A program made the translations under genes and the position numbers. A stretch of DNA of 8,354 nucleotides from CAJXCL01 sp036011265. Its GTDB lineage: Bacteria > Nitrospinota > Nitrospinia > CAJXCL01. Location of the stretch: positions 1 to 8,354 of the forward strand of contig DASCNB010000241.1 in NCBI GenBank assembly GCA_036011265.1, given 5' to 3'. Below are positions 1-6,783 of this stretch, piece after piece; within the stretch, counting starts at the first letter, position 1, and the number at the start of each line of letters is the position of its first letter. The notes under the pieces are model-generated. The model did not search any database, had not been told where the DNA came from, and worked only from the letters and a program-made list of their open reading frames with translations.

Positions 1-483
1 TGCACCAATATTAATAGACAAATAAAAAATACTGAAAATTTTATTAATCAGGTGTTTTTTATCAGGCCTGAATTGATCGCCTACATGTGCTGAAACACAG
101 GGCTTGATACCACCGGAACCCATTGCGATTAGAGTTAAACCCATGCCTAAACCAAATCTGGTATCAAATAACCCTAAAGCAAGATGGCCGAGACAATACA
201 CAATAGATAAACTGACAATCGTCTTAAACTTTCCCAAAAGAATGTCGGCTAAAAATGCTCCTAAAATCGGGAAAAGATAATTTGTCATGTTAAAAATGTG
301 ATACCAGTATTTTGCGTCACTCTCATTCATTGGCGCTGCGTTACCGGAACTGTCCATTAAATATTTGGTCATGAAAATAACCAGGATCGTTTTCATGCCG
401 TAATAACTGAAACGCTCCGCAAGCTCATTTCCAATAATATAAGGAATTCCCGGCGGCATTTTATTTGTCTGTGCTTTGCTCAT
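1..483 (-). CDS. POT/PTR2-family proton-dependent oligopeptide transporter, N-terminal part (cut by window edge)
   Basis: This is the first 161 codons of an inner-membrane MFS transporter that couples di-/tripeptide uptake to the proton gradient. The reading frame is open from ATG at 483 to base 1, so the C-terminal two thirds lie outside the window (family members are about 450-550 residues). Family marks are clear: the proton-coupling motif ExxERFxYYG (residues 20-29, ELAERFSYYG), the first PTR2 signature over GAFLADILLG (75-84) and the following helix, GSGGIKP (122-128), and the second signature FSIFYLSINIG (150-160). Hydrophobic helices are seen at about 28-42, 66-84, 88-104 and 110-127. 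The Shine-Dalgarno is weak (AGGTAGAAGA just before ATG). It is divergent from the DUF1786 gene. Family assignment is secure; whether it takes dipeptides, tripeptides or other substrates cannot be read from this part. Confidence 0.93.
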   Translation of the reverse strand, partial: MSKAQTNKMPPGIPYIIGNELAERFSYYGMKTILVIFMTKYLMDSSGNAAPMNESDAKYWYHIFNMTNYLFPILGAFLADILLGKFKTIVSLSIVYCLGHLALGLFDTRFGLGMGLTLIAMGSGGIKPCVSAHVGDQFRPDKKHLINKIFSIFYLSINIGA

Positions 484-510
484 TCTTCTACCTGACACCT
501 TAAATCAACG

Positions 511-539
511 TTGTTATAAACTTTTCATTTTAATATAAA
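511..539 (+). promoter_or_regulatory. Candidate sigma70-type promoter for the DUF1786 gene
   Basis: TTGTTA at 511-516 and TATAAA at 534-539 are separated by exactly 17 bases. This predicts a start near 546 and a leader of about 140 bases that would contain the two hairpins at 610-665. The surroundings are very AT-rich, so a chance match is quite possible. The divergent transporter promoter must lie in the same spacer, but I see no convincing box pair for it. Confidence 0.3.
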
Positions 540-609
540 AATGTAATATTATTGGTATTTATTTCCAAGAGTTATTAATGGGAGCACAAAATAGTTTCTC
601 TGGATTTTG

Positions 610-673
610 CTTCGCAGATTCGGTCACAGAAGAGTCCCTGCGAAGACTTGAATTAAGATCAAGTCGGGAATCT
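610..673 (+). promoter_or_regulatory. Structured leader: two adjacent perfect inverted repeats before the DUF1786 gene
   Basis: CTTCGCAG (610-617) pairs perfectly with CTGCGAAG (638-645), an 8-bp stem with a 20-base loop. Immediately after, GACTTGA (645-651) pairs perfectly with TCAAGTC (659-665), a 7-bp stem with a 7-base loop. AGATTC (616-621) is also the exact complement of GAATCT (668-673), so a third helix could enclose the second hairpin, but it competes with the first stem because they share bases 616-617. There is no T-run after the stems, so this is not an intrinsic terminator. The block ends 14 bases before the ATG. It could be a cis-acting RNA or a pair of operators; it matches no riboswitch class that I recognise. 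Confidence 0.45.
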
Positions 674-687
674 AAGGTCAGACATGC

Positions 688-1761
688 ATGAAAGGAAGCG
701 TGACTAATAAAATTAACGACAAGTTGGAATCGACCTTGATTATGGATATAGGTTCCGGTACCCAGGATATTTTAGTTCACCGCTCTGGAGTAGAGTTGGA
801 GAATTGTTTCAAACTGGTGTTACCTTCCCCAACGCAAAATAAGGCGATTGAAATTCGTAGAGTTACACGTGAAAAAGCTCCGTTATTTTTAACAGGAAAC
901 ATAATGGGGGGAGGAGCATGTGCCACGGCGATAAAAGACCATTTAAAAGCTGGCTTTGAAGTTTATGCTACTGAGATGGCGGCGAAAACCATGAAAGATA
1001 ATTTGAAGCATATACAGACTTTTGGCATAAAACTGTTAGAACAGCCTCCCCGGGATGCGGTTAATGTAATATTGCAAGATATTGATATTACCCAATGGCG
1101 TAGTTTTTTTGAATTGTGGTCTTTAAACTTTCCTGTTCGTTTCGCGGTTGCTGTTCAGGATCACGGCGATAGCCCTGAAAGTTCCAACCGCGTCTTCAGA
1201 ATGAAACGATGGAGGACCTTTATGGATTCTGGTGGCCGTCTTGAAGATCTTGTTTATTGGCAGCCGCCGGATGATTTAACTCGAATGAAAGCCGTGGCGC
1301 AAACTATAGGAAAAGAATTGATTTTGATGGATACCGGCACAGCGGCTATTTGTGGATTGCTAGAAGATTCTCAGGTAGCATTGCAACATGAAAAGGGAGT
1401 GGTGCTCATCAACCTGGGAAACAGCCACACTCTTATTGCCGTGGTGAAAAGCGGAAGACTGCTCGGACTCTGTGAACATCACACTTCAAAAATAACTCCT
1501 CAAAAATTAACCGTGCTGATCGATAAGCTTCTGGATGCTTCACTCACACAGCAGGAAGTTTTTGATGATAAAGGGCACGGAGCAGCGATGGCAAAAGGAT
1601 ATTCCGGTTTGTCCTTTTCACCCATGATAGCGGTTACAGGCCCTAAAAGAAAGATTTGTGAATCCCTTCCATACTACCATGCTGTACCCCATGGCGATAT
1701 GATGTTATCCGGCTGTTTCGGTCTTTTAAAAATGGGTCGTGAAATCGGATTTATCCCTTAG
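688..1761 (+). CDS. DUF1786-family protein, probable ASKHA-fold nucleotide-binding protein of unknown function
   Basis: The 357-residue protein resembles DUF1786 (PF08735), a family whose role is unknown and whose database name often mentions pyruvate formate-lyase activating enzyme. Conserved blocks are DIGSGTQD (20-27), ENCFKLVLPSPT (38-49), FLTGNIMGGGACATA (67-81), AVAVQDHG (153-160), LMDTGTAAICG (213-223), LINLGNSHTLIAVV (240-253), AVTGPKRK (315-322) and HGDMMLSGCFGLL (335-347). The glycine-rich DIGSGTQD and NLGNSHT loops look like the phosphate-1 and phosphate-2 loops of the actin/Hsp70/sugar-kinase superfamily, so I infer ATP or phosphate binding. There is no radical-SAM CxxxCxxC motif, so the activase label is not supported here. 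The start at 688 has only a weak AAGG upstream; Met19 (742) is an alternative that would trim a non-conserved tail. An out-of-frame 7-codon ORF (684-707) overlaps the start as ATGCATG. The gene is monocistronic, convergent with the channel gene. Confidence 0.85.
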   Translation: MKGSVTNKINDKLESTLIMDIGSGTQDILVHRSGVELENCFKLVLPSPTQNKAIEIRRVTREKAPLFLTGNIMGGGACATAIKDHLKAGFEVYATEMAAKTMKDNLKHIQTFGIKLLEQPPRDAVNVILQDIDITQWRSFFELWSLNFPVRFAVAVQDHGDSPESSNRVFRMKRWRTFMDSGGRLEDLVYWQPPDDLTRMKAVAQTIGKELILMDTGTAAICGLLEDSQVALQHEKGVVLINLGNSHTLIAVVKSGRLLGLCEHHTSKITPQKLTVLIDKLLDASLTQQEVFDDKGHGAAMAKGYSGLSFSPMIAVTGPKRKICESLPYYHAVPHGDMMLSGCFGLLKMGREIGFIP

Positions 1762-1864
1762 GGTTTGCGGCGGGGTCAGATAGCGAACTAAAAAATTTAA
1801 TACTTTACGCAGAAGATTCTCTGTGGTTTAGCAGAAAGGGCTTTAATCTTTCGCAAGGAAACCT

Positions 1865-3106
1865 TTAAATGCTTTGCTTTAATGGTATTTGAAAATCGCT
1901 TCCGGAAGGCAACTGAAAAGCTCGCAGCTCAAATTCGGGGAGAGCCGCAAAAAGATGGTCCATGATATCAGACTGGATTCCTTCGTATCTAATCCAATTC
2001 TGATCATTACTGAAAACATAGATTTCCATGGGTAATCCGTTTTGTGTCGGCTGGAGTTGACGAATCAGGAAAGTCATGTCCTTGCGGATTTTAGGATGGT
2101 TCTGCAGGAAAGCCTGGATATAAGCCCTGAACGTTCCGATATTGGTCAAGTTTCGACTGCTAATGATGTCGGTCGGATCGATTTTTAAATCCCGGTTAAA
2201 ATCTCCAATTTCTTTTTTCTTCGTTCTAATATATTCTGTGAGGAGTTGTATTTTTTCAAAGCGGTCAAGCATTTGCGAAGAGCAGAACTTAATACTGTTG
2301 ATATCAATATATATGGCTCGCTTAATTCGCCTTCCTCCGGATTCTTCCATTCCCCTCCAGTTTTTAAATGAATCCGATACGAGCGCGTGAGTGGGAATCG
2401 TGCTAATTGTTTTATCCCAGTTCCGGACCTTCACGGTATGGAGTGATACGTCAATGATATCTCCGTCGGCTCCGTACTTTGGCATTTCGATCCAATCCCC
2501 TACACGAACCATATCATTGAAAGAAAGTTGGAGACTTGCGATAAAGCCCAGCAAAGTGTCTTTAAATACAAACATGAGAATGGCGGTCATTGCTCCCAAG
2601 CCGCTCAAAAGACCCCAAGGGGAGCGATTCATCAGCGTGGCTAAAATAAAGATCCCTATGAGGAAAAAGAGAGCGATCTTTACAATCTGTACGAAACCTT
2701 TAATCGGTTTTTCCCTGGAGATTTCAAAGGTATTATAAATATCCACAACAGTGTTTAAAAAGGAGTTAAAGGCAAAAAGACCTATAGTTATCATGCCTGT
2801 GAGAGAAATTCGGTGAACCCAACCCTCTGCTATATTAAAGACAGGGGCAAACAGATAAATAACGAAGAAGGGAAAAAAAAGAGCTAAATGGTCAAATACT
2901 TTATATTTTATTAAGGCGTCATCCCATTTGTTTTGAGATTTTTGAATCAGGAGCCGCAGACTTTTAAAAATAATTTTTTTCGCAATTAGATTCGAAATAA
3001 TCGCCAAAAAAGAAACAATAAGAATTGTTAGAAACCAACTTAGAAAGTGAGAGAGAAAGCCTGGAACTCCTTCGTTTTTTAGCGACTCTTGAATAAGTTC
3101 TAACAC
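1865..3106 (-). CDS. ybdG: MscS-family miniconductance mechanosensitive channel, YbdG type
   Basis: The 413-residue inner-membrane channel is close in length to E. coli YbdG (about 415) and would open under membrane tension to release solutes in hypo-osmotic shock. Hydrophobic segments lie at about 18-41, 71-91, 101-122, 138-158 and 165-190, fitting the five-helix YbdG layout. The last contains the glycine/alanine pore helix (GLLSGLGAMTAILMFVF, 165-181). The MscS beta domain follows (192-250) with FNDMVRVGDWIEMP (196-209), DVSLHTVKVRNWD (219-231) and the subfamily mark FKNWRGMEESGGRRIKR (247-263). The C-terminal domain keeps FLIRQLQPTQNGLPMEIY (346-363). The start codon is GTG; the frame upstream is open only to a stop near the end of the terB-like gene and offers no ATG, and the length fits the family. 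AGAAG upstream is a weak ribosome binding site. It lies 89 bases downstream of the terB-like gene on the same strand, possibly co-transcribed. Confidence 0.93.
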   Translation of the reverse strand: MLELIQESLKNEGVPGFLSHFLSWFLTILIVSFLAIISNLIAKKIIFKSLRLLIQKSQNKWDDALIKYKVFDHLALFFPFFVIYLFAPVFNIAEGWVHRISLTGMITIGLFAFNSFLNTVVDIYNTFEISREKPIKGFVQIVKIALFFLIGIFILATLMNRSPWGLLSGLGAMTAILMFVFKDTLLGFIASLQLSFNDMVRVGDWIEMPKYGADGDIIDVSLHTVKVRNWDKTISTIPTHALVSDSFKNWRGMEESGGRRIKRAIYIDINSIKFCSSQMLDRFEKIQLLTEYIRTKKKEIGDFNRDLKIDPTDIISSRNLTNIGTFRAYIQAFLQNHPKIRKDMTFLIRQLQPTQNGLPMEIYVFSNDQNWIRYEGIQSDIMDHLFAALPEFELRAFQLPSGSDFQIPLKQSI

Positions 3107-3131
3107 TTTATTCTTCTGTGGGGGAAAACGT

Positions 3132-3164
3132 GATTTTAGACTATAAATTGTTGCTTCTAAAATC
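3132..3164 (-). repeat. Perfect 9-bp inverted repeat between the terB-like and ybdG genes
   Basis: GATTTTAGA (3132-3140) and TCTAAAATC (3156-3164) are exact complements around a 15-base loop. On the minus strand the stem is followed by ACGTTTTCCCCC, a short T-run and then a C-run, which is not a good terminator tail; the plus side has no T-run either. It sits 26 bases upstream of the ybdG GTG codon, so a transcript hairpin that tunes ybdG expression or a regulator site is possible. The stem is AT-rich. Confidence 0.35.
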
Positions 3165-3195
3165 TGAGATATGAAATTTGCAATCTTTTAAATTA

Positions 3196-3654
3196 TTAAG
3201 ATTTACCCAGTACTTTCAGTTTTGTGTTAATAAGTTCTTTATGTGAGAGACGGAGGAGTTTTCCCAGCTTGTGAACCAGGTAGTCCTCATGTTTGTCGAG
3301 TTTCCCATCGGCATATACAATTTTCCAAATCATCTCAACTATATTAATTTTTTCATCACGGGAATAGTTTTTATTAACAAGAGTAGTGAATTGCCACAGA
3401 TCAATACTTCCGTCCAGCTCCTTTTGTGAAATCTTCATAAGTTCCGCGGTATATTCATCTGATAACTGAAATTTTTCTTTTAGCATTGATGTGACACTCT
3501 CCTGCTCTTCTTTGCTGAATTCTCCGTCTATATTTGCCATTTCGAGGAACAGGGCGCATGTAGCTAACCTGATATCGTGAGCGGTTTCTTTATTCTCCTT
3601 ATCAGAACCATCGGAGTTGCTTTTCCCAAAAAATTTTTTTACAAGATTAATCAT
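3196..3654 (-). CDS. TerB-domain (tellurite-resistance TerB-like) small cytosolic protein
   Basis: This 152-residue protein has a charged N-terminal tail (about 1-25, rich in Lys, Ser, Asp) followed by one all-helical TerB domain (about 27-148). The duplicated acidic turn typical of TerB/DjlA-type domains is present twice: ANIDGEFSKEE (40-50) and YADGKLDKHED (114-124), each after a hydrophobic helix; these acidic turns are candidate metal-binding sites. There is no signal peptide or membrane helix. The best match by length and layout is the stand-alone COG4103-like TerB group. No terC, terD or other ter gene is nearby, so tellurite resistance should not be assumed; a stress or membrane-linked scaffolding role is an inference. 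No Shine-Dalgarno precedes the ATG, and a promoter-like pair ends six bases before it. It is followed by ybdG on the same strand. Confidence 0.82.
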   Translation of the reverse strand: MINLVKKFFGKSNSDGSDKENKETAHDIRLATCALFLEMANIDGEFSKEEQESVTSMLKEKFQLSDEYTAELMKISQKELDGSIDLWQFTTLVNKNYSRDEKINIVEMIWKIVYADGKLDKHEDYLVHKLGKLLRLSHKELINTKLKVLGKS

Positions 3655-3689
3655 GAGTCAATTGTAAATTAAGATTCAGCAATTATCAA
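3655..3689 (-). promoter_or_regulatory. Predicted promoter placing transcription start on the terB-like ATG
   Basis: Read on the minus strand, TTGATA (3689-3684) and TACAAT (3666-3661) stand 17 bases apart, each one or two mismatches from the sigma70 consensus. Only six bases separate TACAAT from the ATG at 3654, so the expected +1 is the A of ATG. Together with the absence of a Shine-Dalgarno this predicts a leaderless mRNA. The local AT-richness makes a chance pair possible. Confidence 0.45.
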
Positions 3690-3765
3690 TTAATTAAGTT
3701 CACTTTCATAGTTTGTCCTGTCCTGCTCAGTGTAACCAGTTAATACAGTCAATAAGAAAGTAATA

Positions 3766-5181
3766 TTAAAGTGGTTCAAACTTGGCTGTAAAGTGTCTTA
3801 AAAACTTTGCCTGTTCCACAATTTTGAATCCTTTCAGTTTCTCACGGTTTTTCCAAACTCGCCTGCAAGCCTCTAGTACGTAATCAATATGGCTTTGTGT
3901 GTAGACTCTTCGTGGAATGGCCAGTCTTACCAGTTCCATTGGAGCGGGTGTTTCTTCTCCGGTTTTTTCATCTGCTTTTCCAAACATGACGGAACCGATT
4001 TCAACTCCTCTTATTCCTCCCGCGAGATAAAGTTCCGCGACTAATGCCTGGCCGGGATACTGTGATGGAGGTATATGAGGAAGAGTCGCTTTCGCGTCAA
4101 CATAAATGGCATGTGCGCCTGGAGGCTGCACGATGGGGAATCCAATCTCGTTCAGATGATCTCCAAGATACCTCGTTTCTGCAATTCTGTAAATAAGGTA
4201 ATCCTCTTTTAAAACTTCATCCAGCCCAACAGCGATCGCCTCCATATCCCTGCCTGCCATTCCGCCGTATGTAGGAAAACCTTCTGTCAATATCAGCAAG
4301 TCTCTTTCCCTGTGTGCAAGCTGATCATCATTGGTACAAAGGAAGCCGCCGATATTGGCTAACCCGTCTTTCTTGGCGCTCATGGTGCAGCCATCCGCGT
4401 AAGTCATCATTTCTTTTGCGATTTCTTTTACAGGCATGTCATGATACCCATCTTCCCTCAATTTAATAAGGTAGGCGTTTTCCGCGAATCTGCAGGCGTC
4501 AAAATAGAGGGGGATGCTGTGTTTTGAGAGGATATTCTTAACTTCCCGAATATTTTCCATAGAGACAGGTTGTCCTCCGCCGGAATTATTTGTTATCGTA
4601 ATCATGCAAAGTGGAATTTTCTCTTTTCCAACGCGTTTGATTAATGCTTTTAGCTTTTCAATATCCATATTTCCTTTGAAAGGAAACTTATTTTGCGGAT
4701 CCAATCCTTCTTTAATAACGAGATCTTCAGCCACAGCTCCCTGGAATTCTACGTTCGCTCGGGTAGTGTCAAAATGACTGTTATTTGGAACCACGTCTCC
4801 TCGATTGCACATAACTGAGAAGAGAATCCTTTCAGCGGCCCGGCCCTGATGAGTCGGGATGACATGCTTAAACCCGAAAATTTCTTTAACGGTTTTTTCA
4901 AACCGATCATAACTCTCACTGCCGGCATAAGACTCGTCCCCACGCATAATACCACTCCATTGTTCCGAGCTCATGGCACTGGTTCCACTATCAGTGAGAA
5001 AATCAATAATCACATCCCGGGCCTTTACGGAAAATATATTGTGGAAGGCATTTTGAAGAATTTTTTCCCGCTCTGCTCTAAAGGTCATCCGGATCGGTTC
5101 AACAGATTTTATCTTGAAAGGCTCTATGATTGTGCGAAATGTTGTACCTGCTTTATTTAATTGATGGATTTCTTTTTCCAT
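3766..5181 (-). CDS. tnaA: Tryptophanase (tryptophan indole-lyase), PLP-dependent
   Basis: This cytosolic enzyme cleaves L-tryptophan to indole, pyruvate and ammonia. The 471 residues match the E. coli TnaA length and span the whole beta-eliminating-lyase fold. Visible residues: Tyr85 in GDESYAG (general acid position), THQGR (110-114), Asp228 in YFDACR (pyridine nitrogen), PLP Lys271 in SAKKD (268-272) and Arg419 in VRLAIPRR (carboxylate binding). Tryptophanase and tyrosine phenol-lyase differ at four known sites, and this protein has the tryptophanase residue at each: Asp138 (HFDTT), Val393 and Ile395 (GVEIGS), His463 (RHFTAK). Several other stretches, such as RIKSVE-like KIKSVEPIRM (23-32) and YADGCTMS (261-268), look phenol-lyase-like. 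The frame also opens at TTG 5190, but ATG 5181 is preferred because GGGA lies 11 bases upstream of it while sitting directly against the TTG. No Trp-coding tnaC-type leader and no tnaB permease are seen beside it. Confidence 0.94.
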   Translation of the reverse strand: MEKEIHQLNKAGTTFRTIIEPFKIKSVEPIRMTFRAEREKILQNAFHNIFSVKARDVIIDFLTDSGTSAMSSEQWSGIMRGDESYAGSESYDRFEKTVKEIFGFKHVIPTHQGRAAERILFSVMCNRGDVVPNNSHFDTTRANVEFQGAVAEDLVIKEGLDPQNKFPFKGNMDIEKLKALIKRVGKEKIPLCMITITNNSGGGQPVSMENIREVKNILSKHSIPLYFDACRFAENAYLIKLREDGYHDMPVKEIAKEMMTYADGCTMSAKKDGLANIGGFLCTNDDQLAHRERDLLILTEGFPTYGGMAGRDMEAIAVGLDEVLKEDYLIYRIAETRYLGDHLNEIGFPIVQPPGAHAIYVDAKATLPHIPPSQYPGQALVAELYLAGGIRGVEIGSVMFGKADEKTGEETPAPMELVRLAIPRRVYTQSHIDYVLEACRRVWKNREKLKGFKIVEQAKFLRHFTAKFEPL

Positions 5182-5211
5182 GATTGTCAATTTCCCGTAT
5201 TATTACTTGCT

Positions 5212-5232
5212 TATGAAAAAAAATCTTTCATA
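5212..5232. repeat. 7-bp inverted repeat in the tnaA leader
   Basis: TATGAAA (5212-5218) and TTTCATA (5226-5232) are exact complements around AAAAATC. The repeat lies about 30 bases before the tnaA ATG, in the 151-base spacer shared with the divergent protease gene. On the minus strand it contains a 6-codon ORF (5231-5211, peptide MKDFFS), which lacks the Trp codon and the length that a TnaC leader needs. It could be an operator half-site pair or a leader hairpin; equally it may be an accident of AT-rich sequence. Confidence 0.25.
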
Positions 5233-5267
5233 TAATTATTCTATCCAATGAATATGATAAAATGCAT

Positions 5268-5295
5268 TTGTTCAATTGTATAGGAAATTTATAAT
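5268..5295 (+). promoter_or_regulatory. Candidate promoter for the metalloprotease gene
   Basis: A perfect TATAAT at 5290-5295 follows TTGTTC (5268-5273) at 16 bases. The predicted start, near 5302, gives a leader of about 30 bases if translation begins at 5333, but only about 7 bases if it begins at 5309. This supports the later start. Confidence 0.4.
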
Positions 5296-5332
5296 TGGAT
5301 GTCGATAAATGCAGATTCTTTGGATTTTAAGC

Positions 5333-6667
5333 ATGAAAAAATTAGAGAGAAACTATCTTTTTGGAATTACCGCAAGTGTTGTCGTAACATTTCTTTTCCC
5401 TCCATCAGTCAGTTATTCTCAACCGCAGTTAGATGTTCAATCCAGAGTCAAAAAAATTAGTAAAGAAATTTCCGAAATTCGTGGCATTAACTTTAAACAG
5501 TTGGTGAAAGTAAAAAGCCAATCTTTTAATGATTTTGGAAAGTACCTGGATGAAGCTATAGAAAAACAGATGCCTGAAAACCGGCTAAAGTATTACGGCA
5601 AGATCGTTAAAAAACTTGGTTTGTATAGAGGGGACGAGATAAAGGATTATACATCTATGACGAAAGCAATTATGCAAAGCCAGGTAGCAGCCTATTATGA
5701 TCCTGAATCAGAAGCATTTTATGTGGTCACGCAGGATTTGTCGGAACAAATGTTAGGAGGGCTTTACGCGCATGAATTGTACCATGGATTGCAGGATCAG
5801 CATTACAACCTTGATGAATACATTCTTTCGCAAGCAGGTGGTGAGTTGAATGATGATGAACTGCTTGCCCGGCAGGCTGTCGTGGAAGGGGAGGCCACTT
5901 ACATCATGACATTATGGAGTATGCAACAGATGTTAGGGATGATTCCTGATCGTGAGATCCTGAAAATGTCGGTTTATTTGCAAGCAGAGATGAATACGGA
6001 GATGATGCTTGAAATATTGAAGAGCGGCGCAGTATCCGAATTTCAACAAACAGAAATGACGAACGTTGTTAAAACTATAGAAGAAATTCCAGCCTTCATC
6101 ATCGAAACTTTAATGGGCGCTTATCAAAAAGGGATGCGTTTTGTTTTTGATATACAAAATTATGGTTGGGAAAAAGTAAGCCAATTATATGCTGATGCAC
6201 CGGTTTCCACGGAACAGATATTGTATCCGGAAAAATGGCTGAATGGAGAAAAACCTTTTAAATACGAGTGGCCGTCTTTTAATAATGAAGCAGTCTTCCG
6301 AGACTGGGAGGTTATAGACGTCAATACTATAGGCGAAATTCAATGGCGAGTTATCTTTTCAGAATACGAAATGGGTTATGTGGCAAAAGAGGCCTCAGCA
6401 GGATGGGATGGCGATGTCTACGCGATTCTTAAAAAGAAAAATAGCGACGATTTGCTTCTGCTCCTCTATACCAGTTGGGATACTAATGAAGACGCAAATG
6501 AGTTTGCTGTAAATTACGAGAATCTTTTGAAAATCAAATATATAAATGATAATATTGAAGTAAAGGTTAAAGTGGTTGACAATGACGTACTAATTATTGA
6601 AGGTGGCGCTGAAAATTTAACTTCTGATGTTCTTGGCTTTGTCTCAAGGATACGGAAGATTAAATAG
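5333..6667 (+). CDS. Exported HExxH zinc metalloprotease-like protein, unnamed family
   Basis: I place the start at ATG 5333 (444 residues) because it opens a normal signal peptide: Lys2-Lys3, a hydrophobic stretch at about 9-24, and a probable signal peptidase I site after Ser29 (SYS|Q). The ATG at 5309 adds eight residues ahead of the basic region and is too close to the likely promoter. The zinc site is HELYHGLQDQ (147-156), with His147, Glu148 and His151 forming HExxH, and VVEGEATY (183-190) downstream supplying the likely third ligand Glu185 or Glu187, a gluzincin arrangement. AAYYDPESEAFYVV (119-132) precedes it. The C-terminal half has GWDGDVYAIL (357-366), then a Trp/Asp-rich stretch. 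No lipobox Cys and no C-terminal membrane helix are seen, so it is probably periplasmic or secreted. I do not recognise a named peptidase family; substrate is unknown. It is divergent from tnaA. Confidence 0.8.
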   Translation: MKKLERNYLFGITASVVVTFLFPPSVSYSQPQLDVQSRVKKISKEISEIRGINFKQLVKVKSQSFNDFGKYLDEAIEKQMPENRLKYYGKIVKKLGLYRGDEIKDYTSMTKAIMQSQVAAYYDPESEAFYVVTQDLSEQMLGGLYAHELYHGLQDQHYNLDEYILSQAGGELNDDELLARQAVVEGEATYIMTLWSMQQMLGMIPDREILKMSVYLQAEMNTEMMLEILKSGAVSEFQQTEMTNVVKTIEEIPAFIIETLMGAYQKGMRFVFDIQNYGWEKVSQLYADAPVSTEQILYPEKWLNGEKPFKYEWPSFNNEAVFRDWEVIDVNTIGEIQWRVIFSEYEMGYVAKEASAGWDGDVYAILKKKNSDDLLLLLYTSWDTNEDANEFAVNYENLLKIKYINDNIEVKVKVVDNDVLIIEGGAENLTSDVLGFVSRIRKIK

Positions 6668-6783
6668 GTTGCCTGTACTATTTTTAGCCAGGTTTTTACC
6701 ACAAAGGGCAGGAGGCAAAAAGTGTCTCCAGTTGGGAGTTGCATACACCATTTGCCATTACCTCAATGCATCCTTCTTTAATG

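Noticed and set aside
1808..1825. Small hairpin CGCAGA/TCTGTG in the convergent spacer as a shared terminator
   Set aside because: Six pairs with one G-U, and the nearest T-run on the minus strand is about 12 bases beyond the stem, so it does not have intrinsic terminator form. No better terminator is visible in 1762-1864.
2142..2738. Two adjacent plus-strand open frames (82 and 115 codons) opposite the channel gene
   Set aside because: They lie antisense to a well-conserved MscS-family coding region, have no ribosome binding site and give low-complexity translations.
3726..3750. TGTAACCAGTTAATACA, a near-palindrome after tnaA
   Set aside because: Symmetry needs an inserted base and the core loop is only two bases; too weak to call an operator or terminator.
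4514..5160. Open frames on the plus strand and in another minus frame inside tnaA
   Set aside because: The tnaA frame is conserved end to end; these are shadows with no start signals or recognisable domains.
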